A stretch of DNA of 64,000 nucleotides from Alligator mississippiensis (lineage: Eukaryota; Chordata; Crocodylia; Alligatoridae): the NCBI RefSeq assembly GCF_030867095.1, contig NC_081824.1, positions 167,718,933 through 167,782,932 on the forward strand. Direction: 5' to 3'. The notes under the pieces are model-generated. The model was not told the DNA's origin and ran no database searches. It saw only the letters and a list, made by a program, of their open reading frames with translations. This document shows, piece after piece, positions 23,685-36,274 of this stretch; the stretch's first letter is position 1, and each line of letters starts with the position of its first letter. Made by a program: the position numbers and the translations under genes.

Positions 23685-26600
23685 TGTTTAAAATTAACAT
23701 CCCGGAATATGTTTTTTATTTCAGATTGTTAGTAAAAGTATATATCCATATAATTGAGGCATAATAGGAAAAGAATAGCATAAAATCAACACTAGTCTTT
23801 TCTACTTCTGTTTTCATCATGCATTAAGATCCTGAGTAAGAGTAAGACTATTTAAACAGATTTTCCCATTGAAAACAGCACATCCTTCCCCTTCCCAACC
23901 CCAACCTGCTTCATCAGGTGGGAAATTTGACTGGACTTTAATGGAGCCTGTGAAAAGAGTGGGGAGAGAGGATATGCGGGAGAGCAAAAAGGAGGTGGCA
24001 TAATCTGGCCTTTGTATATTAGGAATCCTTTAACACTCCCTTGTGCCAATCTTGAGTAGCAGAGAAGGAAACAGGCAGAACCAGCCTAGGTCTCTCAGTA
24101 TTCCAATAGCTGCTCTGTAGTGACTGCACCATCTAGACTGTAGTAGCCATAGTCCTATTGGCAGATAAGCAGTGAAAAAGTTTGGAACCACAAAATATGA
24201 AACAAATTATTCTACTTATGTCCTTGACCTCCTACCTTTAAATGCGCGAGATGGAACAGGCCTGATCAGTTCCCTTATAATGTCTCAAAATTCTGCCTCC
24301 CTTTTGTTCAGTGCTGCACCCTAAATTGGAGAACAGAATTTGTCCCTTTCTGAAGATGATTGAAGGGTTTGGGGGTTTGTTTGGTTTTGTGGGGTTTTGT
24401 TTGGGGGTTGGAGTTTGCTTGGATGGAAATGACACTTTTTTTTCTGAACAGTGAATTCAGAAATATGACATCATTATAATCCTGTACAGTTTATGGGCTT
24501 TGAAAAAACACTGAATAACACTGAGCAATTAAGATGCCTTCTTATAGTTCTTTCAAGCGTAATCAAGTGAATAATTGAATAAAACTGAATGAAGGCCACA
24601 GCAGGCCACCCACAAGCTTTCACAGCAGCTACAAATAGATGAATAACTCAAGATGGGGGAGGGTGGTATGTGGCTAAGTGGTCCTATTTATATTTTATTC
24701 AATGACTCTAGCCATCAGGCTTTCTGTTGAAAGCTTTGTTTTCAGTATATGTCCAAACAGGGTTATGTTATATTGGTCAGTTTTCAAGATGATTCATAGA
24801 TGGATATTTTATACATTATATAGTGCTGTTTATTTATTTTGCCAATGTATATTGTAGGCCTGACATCAAAATCTTGGTGCATAAAGAGTCAGCATTACGT
24901 GCTGGATCAGACCTGACTCTCCACTGCCTTTTGTAACTTGTGTGGTCCAGTGTGAATGTTTGTACAAAGCTAAACTTGATCTTAGCCCACAAGAGGCCAA
25001 GAAGTGATGCTAAGTAGATCTGAATGTCAAGGTATTACATTTTGCACAGGTGTAAATGACACAATGTACATGGCAGAGGAGAATCAAGCATGTAGTATTT
25101 GAGGGTCACAGTGTACTAAATTAATTCAAAACAGTGAGAGACTAGTTTTAGAGAGAATCTCTACCTAATTCAAATGCATTTTTCTTGTTCTGATTGTTTA
25201 CCACGGTCACATGACAAATGAAGTATCAATATTACTCCAAATAATTAGAAATAGGTATTGAGAGTCTATTTCAGAAGTTTATTCTTTTGTACAGAATTCA
25301 GAATGTCTGAACTGGTGATAAATCTCTTAAAAAGGTTGAAAACATTTTGGCATTTGAGAAGCTCTCTGCTTCAAAACAATCAAACAAAAAAGATTTATGA
25401 TATTTGGAGAATATTTCTATGAACCTAGTTTGCATATACTGTATGGCAGGCCCTGGTTGAATACAATTATCAAAACAGCCCTTTAATGTTCCCCATCAAA
25501 ATCTATAAACCACTCACTCTCTTACCATCCACCAAATCTTTCCTTAATTATTTCCCCTGCTGTGACACCTTCTGGGGACCCAAAGCTGATAATGATGATG
25601 AGCAGAAAGCACTACCGTTTATGCAAAGAATTTTGCTTTTTCTTCAGCTTATTTGTCTATTTCAGTAACCCAGTCATTGTTTCCGACCTATGGAGGCTCC
25701 TGTAATACAAATACGTTTTGATTTTTTTCCCCCCTACAATGTTCTTGCCCATTCAGATCATGTTCCTGCGACAGTATAGGCTCCCTCTGGTGGCCAAAAT
25801 AACATCTGTAAATTTCCATGGATCTTCACTCAAATCTGTTTTGCTAAGGAGCTAAAATGTCTGCTTTACATTTTAAAGTCATATGACTGTATTTGGTTCA
25901 GTTCTCTAAGAAAACCCACAGAAGAAGCCAAAATCTGTGAAAAAGAATGCGAGAGAGAGGTGATCCAATTTGTGTCAGATCATAGGAATGCAGTTGGTGA
26001 CAATGTCAGATCCACACAGGGCGTATCTGCAAAATCTATTGCATGGATTCTCAGTCCCCAGACACCACGTTGGAGTAGGCACAAAACGCTGACTGTCAAT
26101 ATATGGGCCAGCTATTGGAGGCAGAGTTGGAGGTAAGAGAGTATTTAGCAAGAGACCTCAAATAAACTTTAGTTACTTGGAGAACCAGACTTCCCACATG
26201 TGCCCAAACAGGAGCTTTCATTTGGAAAGAGAAGTTTCCTAACTCTTTAGTGGCAAAGACAATCTATGCTTCTATCACTAGAAGATCTCAAGATACTGTA
26301 CTATAAAAGTAGGGTATTTTTATGTATAGAAAAACAATTAGAGGCTTCTATGCCTCTGTTTCAGTCTGGTGCAGTTGGACTTATGGTAATAAAGGGAATT
26401 GGAGTTGCACACATTGTTATACAGAAAACAGTCATACTGAAGTGGCATGGAAAGCCAGGAAAAACACTCCAAAACATTTTTCCTTTAATATCTGTGGCAC
26501 ATACGACATAGCTGACAGCATCTGAGCAAGTGAGCTTCATCCCACAAAAGCTTGTGTGTGTTTTCACTTGCTCTCTCTCGCTCCCTCTCTCTATATGTAT

Positions 26601-26726
26601 ATATGTACTCTCGTTAGGCTATAAGTTGCAAATCTCCCCTGCCTTATACTTGGTTTCAGTCTAGCCATGGCTAACAACATCTCTCAACATGTGACTCCTT
26701 CATTTCTGAGTAGAGTTGGTCCTTCC
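23685..26726. other. Intergenic DNA, no gene seen
   Basis: About 3 kb of AT-rich sequence without a supported exon. It holds the G-rich tract at 24366-24418 and a CT-rich stretch followed by TA repeats near 26563-26606. A scrap of dispersed repeat lies at 26520-26570. Confidence 0.5.
24366..24418 (+). repeat. G-run/T-rich tract, potential G-quadruplex
   Basis: Four runs of three to five G (GGG, GGGGG, GGGG, GGGGG), plus a GG, separated by T-rich loops up to about 15 bases, give a G/T-only stretch with strong strand asymmetry. The long loops weaken the quadruplex prediction. Confidence 0.55.
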
Positions 26727-27001
26727 GGTGTGTCTACACATGTCCCTATGACTCCTTTGTTATTGTGCAATCAATTAGTACTTTCTTTTGGAGTACTAAA
26801 TGATGGCACAGTAACAGCCCGTACTGCGCTGCATGCACTGCGCATGGTTATTTTTAGCTGCTACATCACTGGAGCAACACACTATAATGAGGGAGCGTGT
26901 TGCTACAGCAATGTAGCCATGGTGTCATGGTCTGTGAGTGCCAATGCTAAGTCACCAGAGTGCATTGCTACGGAGACATAGCATCATGTGTTGATGTGCC
27001 C
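26727..27001. mobile_element. MITE, full-length copy
   Basis: Left end GGTGTGTCTACACATG and right end CATGTGTTGATGTGCCC are imperfect inverted repeats. The interior has 'ttagtactttcttttggagtactaaat', the family hairpin in decayed form, and 'gtgttgctacagcaatgtag'. Flanking triplets TCC and TCT are close but not identical. It is a diverged copy of the element at 6042. The 104-codon frame over it is fortuitous. Confidence 0.8.
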
Positions 27002-27534
27002 TCTGACAAGTAATTTTCAAATTTTGAGCCCTGCCCTGCCTGGCATCTTAGAGTGAAGAGTCCTTGCAGCTGGTTATTTACCAGCAGCAGTCAGCTCTGC
27101 CAGCAGAAAAAGAGTCCAAGTAACCTTTCAGAATGGATCCCTCTGTCACCGATCAGTGTATTGTCTTTCCTTTGGACTCTGGCTGATTCTCACCTACAGT
27201 GCAAGCTCATGTAGGCTATTTGAAGAGTCTGCTACTTAGGCCTGTCCCCGAGCCCTGGGCTCAGGCCCTTGAATTGCTGTGGCACAGAAGCAGAACATGT
27301 TCCCCATGGCCAAAGAAAGGTTGCCAAGAACACCTTGTCATGCCAAAGAAAGGTTGTCAGGAGCCTTCACATTTCTATAACTCATATGCATCCATACACT
27401 TGTTTACTCTGAGTAACTGAGAGTTAGTAGGCTGTAGAATTATATTTCAAAGGAAGTCCCATTGCCTAGACTTTTAAAACTTCACAGGACAAGATGCTAT
27501 AAAATAAACTCTAGGATTCACTCCTGCCTGCAGG
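27002..27534. other. Intergenic DNA, no gene seen
   Basis: No exon supported. A short tandem duplication of 'ccaaagaaaggttg.caggag' occurs near 27312-27364. Confidence 0.5.
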
Positions 27535-27817
27535 CAGTGCTGCAGCAAGGGCAGGGGTGAGTGGGGCAACCGCCACGGGCACCGAAGCAAAGGGGCGGCA
27601 ACAGACACTGCCCAGCCAGGGTGGGGTGTGGGATGAAGCAGCAAGTGGCTTGTTTGGGAGGGTGCAGGGGCTGGGGGAAGGCAGCTCCCACTGCTGTGTG
27701 TACTTCTGGGCAATCATGGGCAGAGGGGCATGTGCCCCCCAGATCTGTACGTGGGGTGAGGGCAAGCTGCTGCTGTGGGCTTTGCCCCGGGTGCCAAACT
27801 TCCTTGCCATGGCACTG
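27535..27817. mobile_element. hAT element with perfect 8-bp duplication
   Basis: Left CAGTGCTGCAGCAAGG and right CCTTGCCATGGCACTG are inverted with few mismatches, flanked by identical CCTGCAGG octamers (27527-27534 and 27818-27825). The octamer is palindromic and a PstI-type site. The GC-rich interior with 'ggggcaaccgcc' resembles the 'gtagctaggggggc' class of reptilian hAT repeats known to me. The frames inside it, up to 138 codons, are fortuitous. Confidence 0.88.
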
Positions 27818-27825
27818 CCTGCAGG

Positions 27826-29321
27826 GGGAAGCATAGGACAGCTTCAGTTTTTAAGTCTTTTAGAATTCTTCACTAAACTAACCCAACTCTGCAGGGAGAG
27901 ATCTCTTTTATGTTCATCCCTCCTATTATTTCTCTATGGGTTTCTGAAAAAAATCAAATATATTTTCTCCTGACTAGGGTAATTGGAAAAAAAGCAGAGA
28001 TAGTCAAAGAAAAAGAAGAATTCACAACATCTCATTCACTGGATAGTATTAAATTTAACCCTTTTCAAGTAAAACACAGGATTTAATTATAGCATACGTT
28101 TATTGTATTGTAACTTCAGATTCCCTGAAACCCACAAAGATGGCTGCTAAAGCTCTCAGCCTTGTCACGTGACTCTTTTTGTAGTGTTCAAAGACACAGC
28201 AGTTTTGGGTTTCAGTGAAATGTTTTTATTTAACAGTGACATCAATGTAATGGACGAAAATGAATACTTAGAAATCCCTACACTCTACCTCTCTCTGTCC
28301 TTCATGTAGATCCTTTACCTGTAGACAGCAAAGATGGCCCAGTGCCACTCCAATTCTGGAATTTACACCTATGTTAACAGTGAGTCAGATCCCTTCTCTG
28401 ATTTGTTCTGTAAAAAGAAAATGCTGTAGACCAGTCATTTAAAAATATTTGTTAAAGTCTATTTTAGCTACACTACCCAACACTTGCATCTACTCTTTGG
28501 TGGCAATAGCTCCTCCCAATTTTCTGTATTTACTTTTTACTGAAAACTTTAATGTAAATTTGATTATTCTTGCTTGATATCTCCCCCCACCATCATACAT
28601 GCACCCACACTCCCCTTTTCATTTCTTCTTAACTAATTACATTGAAACTTCTAGTAGTGAACATAGTACGATTAAAACTAAGTAACTAAAGGCTCTGGGA
28701 TTTAATATTTCCCCATACCCTTTCATTTATACAATAACATAGATTTTTTTTTTTAATTTAAAAGACCGCTTTCAGTGACTCAGTAACAGGGTTCATGTTA
28801 AAGGTTAACACACAAGTTTCTGTGTGAATCAAAAAGATATCCTCAAAACAGAAATGTAGATGTGTATATAATTGTTTGTTACCTATTTTAATAAGTTTCA
28901 AACAGGGAGTAGTTTTGGATTAGATTTCTTTTGCCACTACATGTACAATGAAAGTTCGTGGGAATTAACAGTAAGAGGAATGTTAGGGATGTCTCCTCTA
29001 GAATACCAGTTATTAGCTAAAATTTTCAAATGTGACTATGTGATTTAGGAGCTCAAGTCACATTTTCATAAGCAGTTTCTAGACACTGGGTCAATCTGTG
29101 TCTTTGCTAGCCAAATAGCATAACATTTTTTTCTCCCCAAATAGCTACTTATAGACTATGAACAAGACATCCCTTTATCCTTGTTTTTGATATGCTAAAT
29201 AGAATGATTTCCTGCATCTTTCATCATAACATATATTGCCCAATTCCTTAATCAGTCTCTTAGCTCTTCATAAGCCCTCTCCTGTTTATCCATCTCCTGC
29301 TTTGCATAGAGATGATAGTGC
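27826..29321. other. Intergenic DNA, no gene seen
   Basis: AT-rich, no exon or defined repeat recognised. Confidence 0.5.
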
Positions 29322-29395
29322 CTCAGGCACAGTGTTAGACTACATGACCTCTGGAGGTCCCTTCCAACCCTGCTTCTCTATAATTCTATCATTCT
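29322..29395 (+). mobile_element. CR1 LINE 3' tail
   Basis: 'agactacatgacctctggag' then 'gtcccttccaaccctgcttc' and an 'attctatcattc' tail are the CR1 3' end in forward orientation, very short. Confidence 0.8.
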
Positions 29396-32059
29396 TTGAC
29401 TGCAGATACCAGGATTCGGCAGTATTTCAGCACTGATCTCACCAATGTCAAATAACTTTCCTACCTTTAATTTCTTTATTCATATGCCCCAAAATCTCAT
29501 TAACCCCTTTTGCCCTAATGTCACACTGGGAAATAATGTACAATTAATTATCCAGCATGATCCCTAAATCTTTCTCAGGACTACTGCTTCACAGGATAGA
29601 GTCCCCCATTTAACTTCTTGGCTGCAACCAGTGGTCAAAAAAACCCTGTTTTTATCACTGTGATTCCCATTTTTAGTTCTCTTTGGGGGTTCTTGGCCCA
29701 AGGAGACATTTTGGAGACATTGTCCCTGGTCAGGGAGAGATGTGACTTGTTCACGAGATGAATACATATTCAGAGATACTATTGACACAGCCGTTTCCTT
29801 ATAATGACAACACAATTTAGTAATCTCCACTCCATAGGTGTTTTGCCTACTTAAAGGCTACAGGATTAAGCACAATATAGATAATTATACTGCATGCTTG
29901 CACAAAGCTGAACAGTAATACAGAAATAATTGTTAAGATTTAAAGACTATGTTCTGTCACTCCACGCTATGGAAAGTTTGTCCACCCTAAAAAAAAAATA
30001 AATTCCTGCATAGTCAAATCATTAAAGAAAAAGATAAAACAAGAACAAATAAAGAAGTGCCTTCTCATCCTAACTAGGGTGTGAGAGCTCTTGTGAGCAA
30101 AAGCTCAGTTTTCAAACCATTTAATTCAATAACATATATAAGGATTTATTTAACATATGTTGTACCCTGTTTTTCAAAACTTCCAAAGATTATAAATCTA
30201 TATGACTCGTAAGTGGAAAAAAACATGAAGTGGACTTTTATATTTGATATGATAACAAAATAAAGCAGTTCGGAAAAGAAGATGATTTTGTTGTAATTAG
30301 AGGTATTGATGCATTCCTGGAACATTAAATATACCTGCTATTTTTCCCTTAAAATTTAATTTTTCTGTCTGTAATCTTAAGGGTTTTATAGTTTTACACA
30401 GAAAGAGAGACATTTTTTGCCTACTAACAGAAAGTTACACTGAAATTGTTTCATGGCAGTTTGGTGTAAAAGACTAAAAATAAAAACACATTGTTCTGAC
30501 TATTGTGGACAACTTTTCCAGACAGGGGAAACCAGAAGGTTTTTATGACTTAGGAAAGTAGAGTTCCCAAAGGGCTGGTCTGCTTTTCTTCCACTCTTCC
30601 CTTTAGGATTTTCTGAAAACATTTCACTCTTGACTCTGCAGTACATTTATAGCCTTTTATTTTTAGGGTTTTGTGTGTACAGCCTGTGTCCATGTTCCAC
30701 CCTTCCCCTCTGAGTAGAGCTTTCCCACGTTGACAGAAGTATATTTCAACGTGGGCTCTTGTTCATGTGCTGTACATTCCCACTTGAACATGACTAAAGA
30801 TTCGAAGCGTTTTCCTGTTAGTGGAGCTAGCTGTTAATAATGGCTTCGCCTGAGTCTTCAGGCTCAGCCCTACGTAAGGGACAGTAAATGTCTGAGCTGC
30901 TGTGAAAGGTACTGTGGAAGGAAACTGTGCTTAAGAGATGCCCAGTTTACTCTGTGTTCTCCCTTTGCACAAAGTGCATGGAATGTACAGAAAGCCAGCT
31001 GTAGCCCTTTACAGATCACAACAGTGCCTTTACCAGACTCCCCAACTGGCAAGGTTGACCACCAAATACCCACTTGCTCCCAAATGGTGGCATCCAGTAG
31101 GCAGTTCCTTGTCTCCCTGCAAAACTACAATTCAGTTCAATCTGATGTGGTTATATGAGTAGGGAAAATGATCCTCTTTCGTGCCTCTGAATAGGTGTGT
31201 GAGATAAGCTATCCCAATGAATTATATAACTAGGGGTATTTTTTTTAGAATAAAAATAGAAATCCTATTTCTGATCAGCTACATCTTTTCTTGATGGCAT
31301 AGCTTGTTTACAACATAGAATTCCTTTGCAAGAATGAGAAATCATTTATCATAATGCAATGTTATAGTACAGTAATGATTTTAAAAGGAATAACCAAAAT
31401 TAGGGCCTTGATTCCATTCTCAGGCTCCTAAATAAATGGCCTAATTTTCAGAAGCATTTACCCATTACCAGGATAGATGACTATCCTGAAATTGTTTTAG
31501 AAAGATTTAAATGATACTTTTTCTGAGCATAGGTTATGCTCTCCCTAAACACTGATCACATGGTTACTTAGAATATCTGCTTTGTACGCCATTGATTTTA
31601 ACTTTAGCAGTCTAGCTGGAAAAGTATAAATGCATTAAAAATGTAATTGTTCTATTTGCTGGCATAAAAATATACTATGTCTTCACTTAACAAAAGAGAC
31701 ATACTCTGGTATACATTTTTTATTCAATACATTAGCCCTGATAAAATTATTTGGCATTAACTAAGGATTTTCTACATTCCAATATTTGGACTTTTTAGAC
31801 CAGAGCCTCAACTGTAAAACTAGCAAGTAAAAACTTGTTAACATATATGGCTTTTGAGAAAGTTGAACCCCTGCCTTATGTGTGTTTTCCTTAAACAGAT
31901 AGATTCTTAAACTTTAATTCCATGGCAATTAAAAAGGTTGCCTGAAACTAAGATTTACCTATTTAACTGATAAAACTATTAGTCTGTTTGAAATAATTCT
32001 TAAATCCTTTAATATTAACCTTTTCTTAGTGGTTTAAGACAAGAAAATTGTGTCTGTGT
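29396..32059. other. Intergenic DNA with one sharp hairpin, no gene seen
   Basis: No exon supported. At 30724-30755 a perfect 10-bp inverted repeat (CCCACGTTGA and its complement) with a 12-base spacer stands out in otherwise unique-looking sequence. The 31410-31500 stretch contains fragments of an ancient dispersed repeat. Confidence 0.5.
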
Positions 32060-32304
32060 GGATGCATCTGCATGAGACGCTACATCGATGTAGTGATGAG
32101 CTATGGCAACGTAGCATCGACAGGCATGAACTGTGATGCTGGTGCTCCTGCGCAGTAGCAGTGAGCTACTGCACAGTAGGGTCGGAAATGACTCGGGTGC
32201 TGTAGTAATGGCGGTTACTGTGCAGTCATTTAGTACTTGCTAAAGCAAGTAGTAATTGACTGCGCGGTACAACTGCGCAGTTGGGGGCACGTGTAGACAC
32301 ACCC
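32060..32304. mobile_element. MITE, full-length copy
   Basis: The right end GTGTAGACACACCC matches the family terminus; the left end GGATGCATCTGCATG is diverged. TGTGT lies on both sides (32055-32059 and 32305-32309), a possible target duplication, though in low-complexity sequence. The interior has 'ttagtacttgctaaagcaagtagtaa', the family hairpin. Overall length is 245 bp, the same as the copy at 6042. Confidence 0.8.
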
Positions 32305-32499
32305 TGTGTGAAGTATATTTTAGGGCTATAAATGTAAAGAGTTGGAAAATACACTTGATATATAATCACTCTGTCATATCCAGAATTGGAGCATTCTCAT
32401 CATAGAGGTTTCTGTATCAACATAGTGGTCGTTATTAATATACTGTTCATTATTATTCAATAGGCCATATGAGAAAAGACCTGCAGTTAATTTGATGTA

Positions 32500-32805
32500 C
32501 TTTCTATCCACTCAGGAGAGGCCCAGAACTTAGCTAAAATGGAAAGAAAATTCTCACTCCAAGAACATGGAGGAGGTATGAACTGGCCATAAATAAATTT
32601 AGACTGGAAATTAGAAGACTGTTTCTAACTATCAGAGCAGTTTTGTTCTGGAGCAGCCATCCAATCACTGGGGGCAAAAACAGAACTACTATTTAGAAGC
32701 AGCTTGCTTCATTTTATGAAAGAGATTATATGACATGTTTGCTTTTAATAGCAAGAGACCTGATGATTTAGGAGATCTCTTCCAGTCCTATGTTCCTAAC
32801 ATATA
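32500..32805 (+). mobile_element. Ancient CR1 LINE 3' remnant
   Basis: 'agactggaaattagaagac', 'tttctaactatcagagcag' and the terminal 'gagatctcttccagtcctat' follow the order of CR1 3' sequence but are strongly diverged. Confidence 0.65.
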
Positions 32806-35501
32806 CTTCCTTTCACTTCTAACCAGTGACCTTATTTTTAAATAATAACAAACTTTCTGGTTCAGGCAGCTCTTTTTCCAGGGGGATAGAGGAAGTGGTA
32901 GTGAATACAACTGAAAAATTAAAATGTTAATATTTCCAGTATAGTGCTGGAAAAAGAACACATAAAATGGAAGAAAGGTAAGGCTGCAGAATAAGGCACT
33001 GTAACTGGGAAATTCCAGAATTAAGACTCCTTATGCCCTTTATACGTGTACAATGGGACTCTAAGTATACAATCATATATTATATATAACCCTACCTCAT
33101 TCAGACTCCAATTCAACATAGCATACTTGAAGTCTCAATGGAATCAATGAGTTTTAAGTATGTGCTTAACTCTACATACAGATTAAAGGCTTCAGTATGC
33201 AGGATAGTTGTTTTCCCCCTTTTTTTTTCTCTCCTGTTCTCCCACCCACACTGACCAGTCCTGTTTAGGAAGGCTTACCCCACGTTCTCCTGCCTGTACT
33301 GTGTGTCTCTCTCTCCCTGAGTCACCTTTCCTTTGCTGCCTGTGCCCTTGTTCTCTAAAGCCCTTGTTCTCTAATGCCTCTCTAATGTGTTAGGTTGTCT
33401 TTGTAAACAGTATGTAATAGGATTTGCAGATGTGCTCAAGCGTCTGAGCCTACCAGTGTGTCTGTTAGTGGAGCCTGTTGCTTTACATCTGCTGAGATTG
33501 TTGTGCTTCAGGCTTGACCAGCTGCACCTGTTTGAACACATGGGAACCCTATAAGAGCTTTAGACAATGCCAAATGAATAGCTATGCCATTTTCTTTGTT
33601 TGGTACTTGGAACCCATTTTTGGCTAATCAAACCCTTCAAAATGCTATGAGTTCATCAGGGAAACAAACAAACAGCAACATCAATAAATCCCTCAAACTC
33701 TTGGCATTCAAAATGCCACATTCAGTCATACAAAGCGTTGAAATTCCAGTGTTAATCTCTCCCTCCCTCAGGCCTTCCCTGTAGGAAATGAGGTCTGTAC
33801 CCCTCTGCAAGTGCCTGGAGATCTATGTATAAAAACTGTGTTATAGAAATGCAAAGTATTATAATTGCTATTGCTGTTGTTAACATTTTCTGTATAATAG
33901 AAATAGATTCTCTATAATAGAACACAAGAATGAACCTGAGGCGGTGCTGTTAGTTTCATCCCAGTCGTCCTTCTTTTAACACATGGACAAAAGGCTATTA
34001 TAAAGTTTGTCTGTAAAGCACTACTTGCTACAGTACAGTGGTGCTTAAAATGTTATCAGAAAATAAGTAATGGTTGGAGCATTGCTTTTATCCCTATCAA
34101 TGGTTTCTCTATAGAATAGTCAGACGTGGTAAACCATGTTAATGCCAGGTTATGACCTGGCTACAGAAACCAAATTTTGGTCCCCCTGCTTGGGAACTAT
34201 TCCTCCATACTGTGGAAATCCATGCTTCTTAATTCAGACTCCACATTTTTGTCTTAGTTAGTGAGAGATTTTCTGAAGGATGGCTTCTTCTCCTCCTTCA
34301 AGTGGAATTTGTTGTTCAAAACACAAACTACAGCGCTAGGACTGAATCTAGATGACACGGTAGCTTTCACTCACCAGGATAGCAGGCAGTAACTCCCTAT
34401 CAACGTGATAAATCAGAACAAGGCTAACTAGTCTTTCTGACATACTATAAAACAGTTAGGTAAGGGACAGAGTGCCAAGCAGTTGCTCATGTGGTTAGAT
34501 CTATAGGTCTCAGGTTCAATCTCTTTAGTCACTGACGGTCTCACAGATGCAGTATTATGTATGCGGAGCTGTGCTGGGTGAACCTCTGAGGTTCTGAACA
34601 AGTTTCCCTAGCCAGCACAAGTGATAACCTAGTCAGTGCACCCCCACTCTCTTTTCCAGCTCCCTTCTATAGATGGTTTCCAGTACACCAGCAACTCCTC
34701 TCCTTGCTTAATTAGTCCTTTACTAAATAGCAGCCTTACCTGGGGTTCTGGGGGCCTCCCAGGGCTCCAGCAGCAGTGATCCATGTGCACAGAACCTGAC
34801 TGGCAGCTGGAGTGTTGCTCTGGCTGGCCCTGCTCCGTGTCTGGGTGGCGCACACTGCCACCACGTGCACTGCTCTGCTTTTTTCTAGCGCAGGTTTTTT
34901 TGGCACTGGGTTTTCCCAGTGTAAAAAAACCCCACCATGCTGCAAATTAGCAGTTCAGTGAATGCCTCCATTTGTTGTGCACATGGTTTGTGGCATTACA
35001 GACAGATCTGCAGCACTGAAAACTGCACTTCCATGCTTCTGGAGATGTATCCTAAGGTGCCATCCTGCCCCACTTTCTAGCTACCAACATCACAGCACTT
35101 AGCTCTTTACCTTCCACTGCTGCATCCCTTTTTCAAGGACATGTGCTGTTCCCATATTCATCCCTTTTATTCTGCTATCATCTCACCCAAATCCCTGACC
35201 TAGTTGACACAAATGTGCATACATACAATATTATGTACTATTTGTCATTGCTGATGTTATTTTAAAAAGCTTGACTGATGAAGGTTATGTTTCTCATATT
35301 TCTAGTTGGCCACAGAAGCAACACCAAGAGCCTGCTGAAGTCTGAGATTTTTCCTACAGTGTTTAGATCTTGAGTGTGTTGGGTTGAGCAGGAATTTTGA
35401 AGGAAATATACGTATATTACTGCCAGTAATAGCTGCATGTTAAATCAGTACATTAAATAATTTTCTACCATATCCAAACAGGTAGTATCATATCAGAAAA
35501 A
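32806..35501. other. Intergenic DNA with a hairpin, no gene seen
   Basis: No exon supported. Near 33110-33165 is a fragment of the ancient 'caatggaatcaatgag...gtgcttaac' repeat. At 34893-34931 'ggtttttttggcactggg' pairs almost fully with its downstream complement around a 4-base loop. Confidence 0.5.
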
Positions 35502-35955
35502 TGTCACAACCCAAGGGTGTGATTTTGTTTTTGTGTGTGCTTTGGCACCACTGAATTATTTTCCCGCTGTTTTGGAGCTTTCTTTGCAGGGTGCATTTCT
35601 TCTTTGCAGCACAAAGATGCACGGTGCAAAGAGTTCCCGCCATTTGTATTTAAATTCGAGCCCCATTATTGGCTTGTGTTAAAATATTCCCACGTGGCGG
35701 CTAGCGATTGGCTTGCTAGCCGTATAAAAGGCTTGAGTGGTTTCCACCCAAGTTGGAGGACTCCACAAACATCAGGAGGAGGAGACTTCACGTTTTGTGA
35801 AGATCTCTAAGCGCTGCAGAGCCTATTGAACCCAGCGTAAATATCAAGCAGGCTACAGGGGTCTGATCAGCCTCTAGCCTCTAGCCTCTCCCCGTTACCT
35901 TGTAGCTTAACCCTTCCCAGTGAAGGTCAAGATAGTATTATTCATCTGTCACAAA
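35502..35955 (+). mobile_element. Probable LTR remnant with promoter features
   Basis: It begins TGTCACAACCCAAGG, an LTR-like TG start. Two inverted CCAAT boxes (ATTGG within 'ttattggctt' and 'gcgattggct') precede a clear TATAAAA at 35723-35729, an LTR-like promoter layout. A short triplicate of 'cctctag' lies near 35873-35890. I could not identify the 3' boundary or a target duplication, so LTR status is inferred. The alternative is an unrelated promoter of an unannotated transcript. Confidence 0.5.
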
Positions 35956-36274
35956 TGGCTACAGCACACTATTCACACTGTTGGAGATGTTCTGGAAAAT
36001 GAAACTATGAAAACATTCCAAAGGTTCAGCAGGCTTATAGTCTATTGAAAGACCATCTTGAACACAACAAAGAGCTTAGCATATGTGTCATTATGCTATC
36101 ATATAAAAATCAAAGCTCCACCTTGGGACCTTTCTGCTTTCTCTACTGCATTTTAAATAAGAGTTTATACCATGCAAGTACTAATTCCATACACACAAAC
36201 TGGCTGTGTGTAAATGTGCAAATAATTCAGAAGCAGTTTTCTCAAGAGTAAACTGCTAGAGAGTAAACTCTCCT

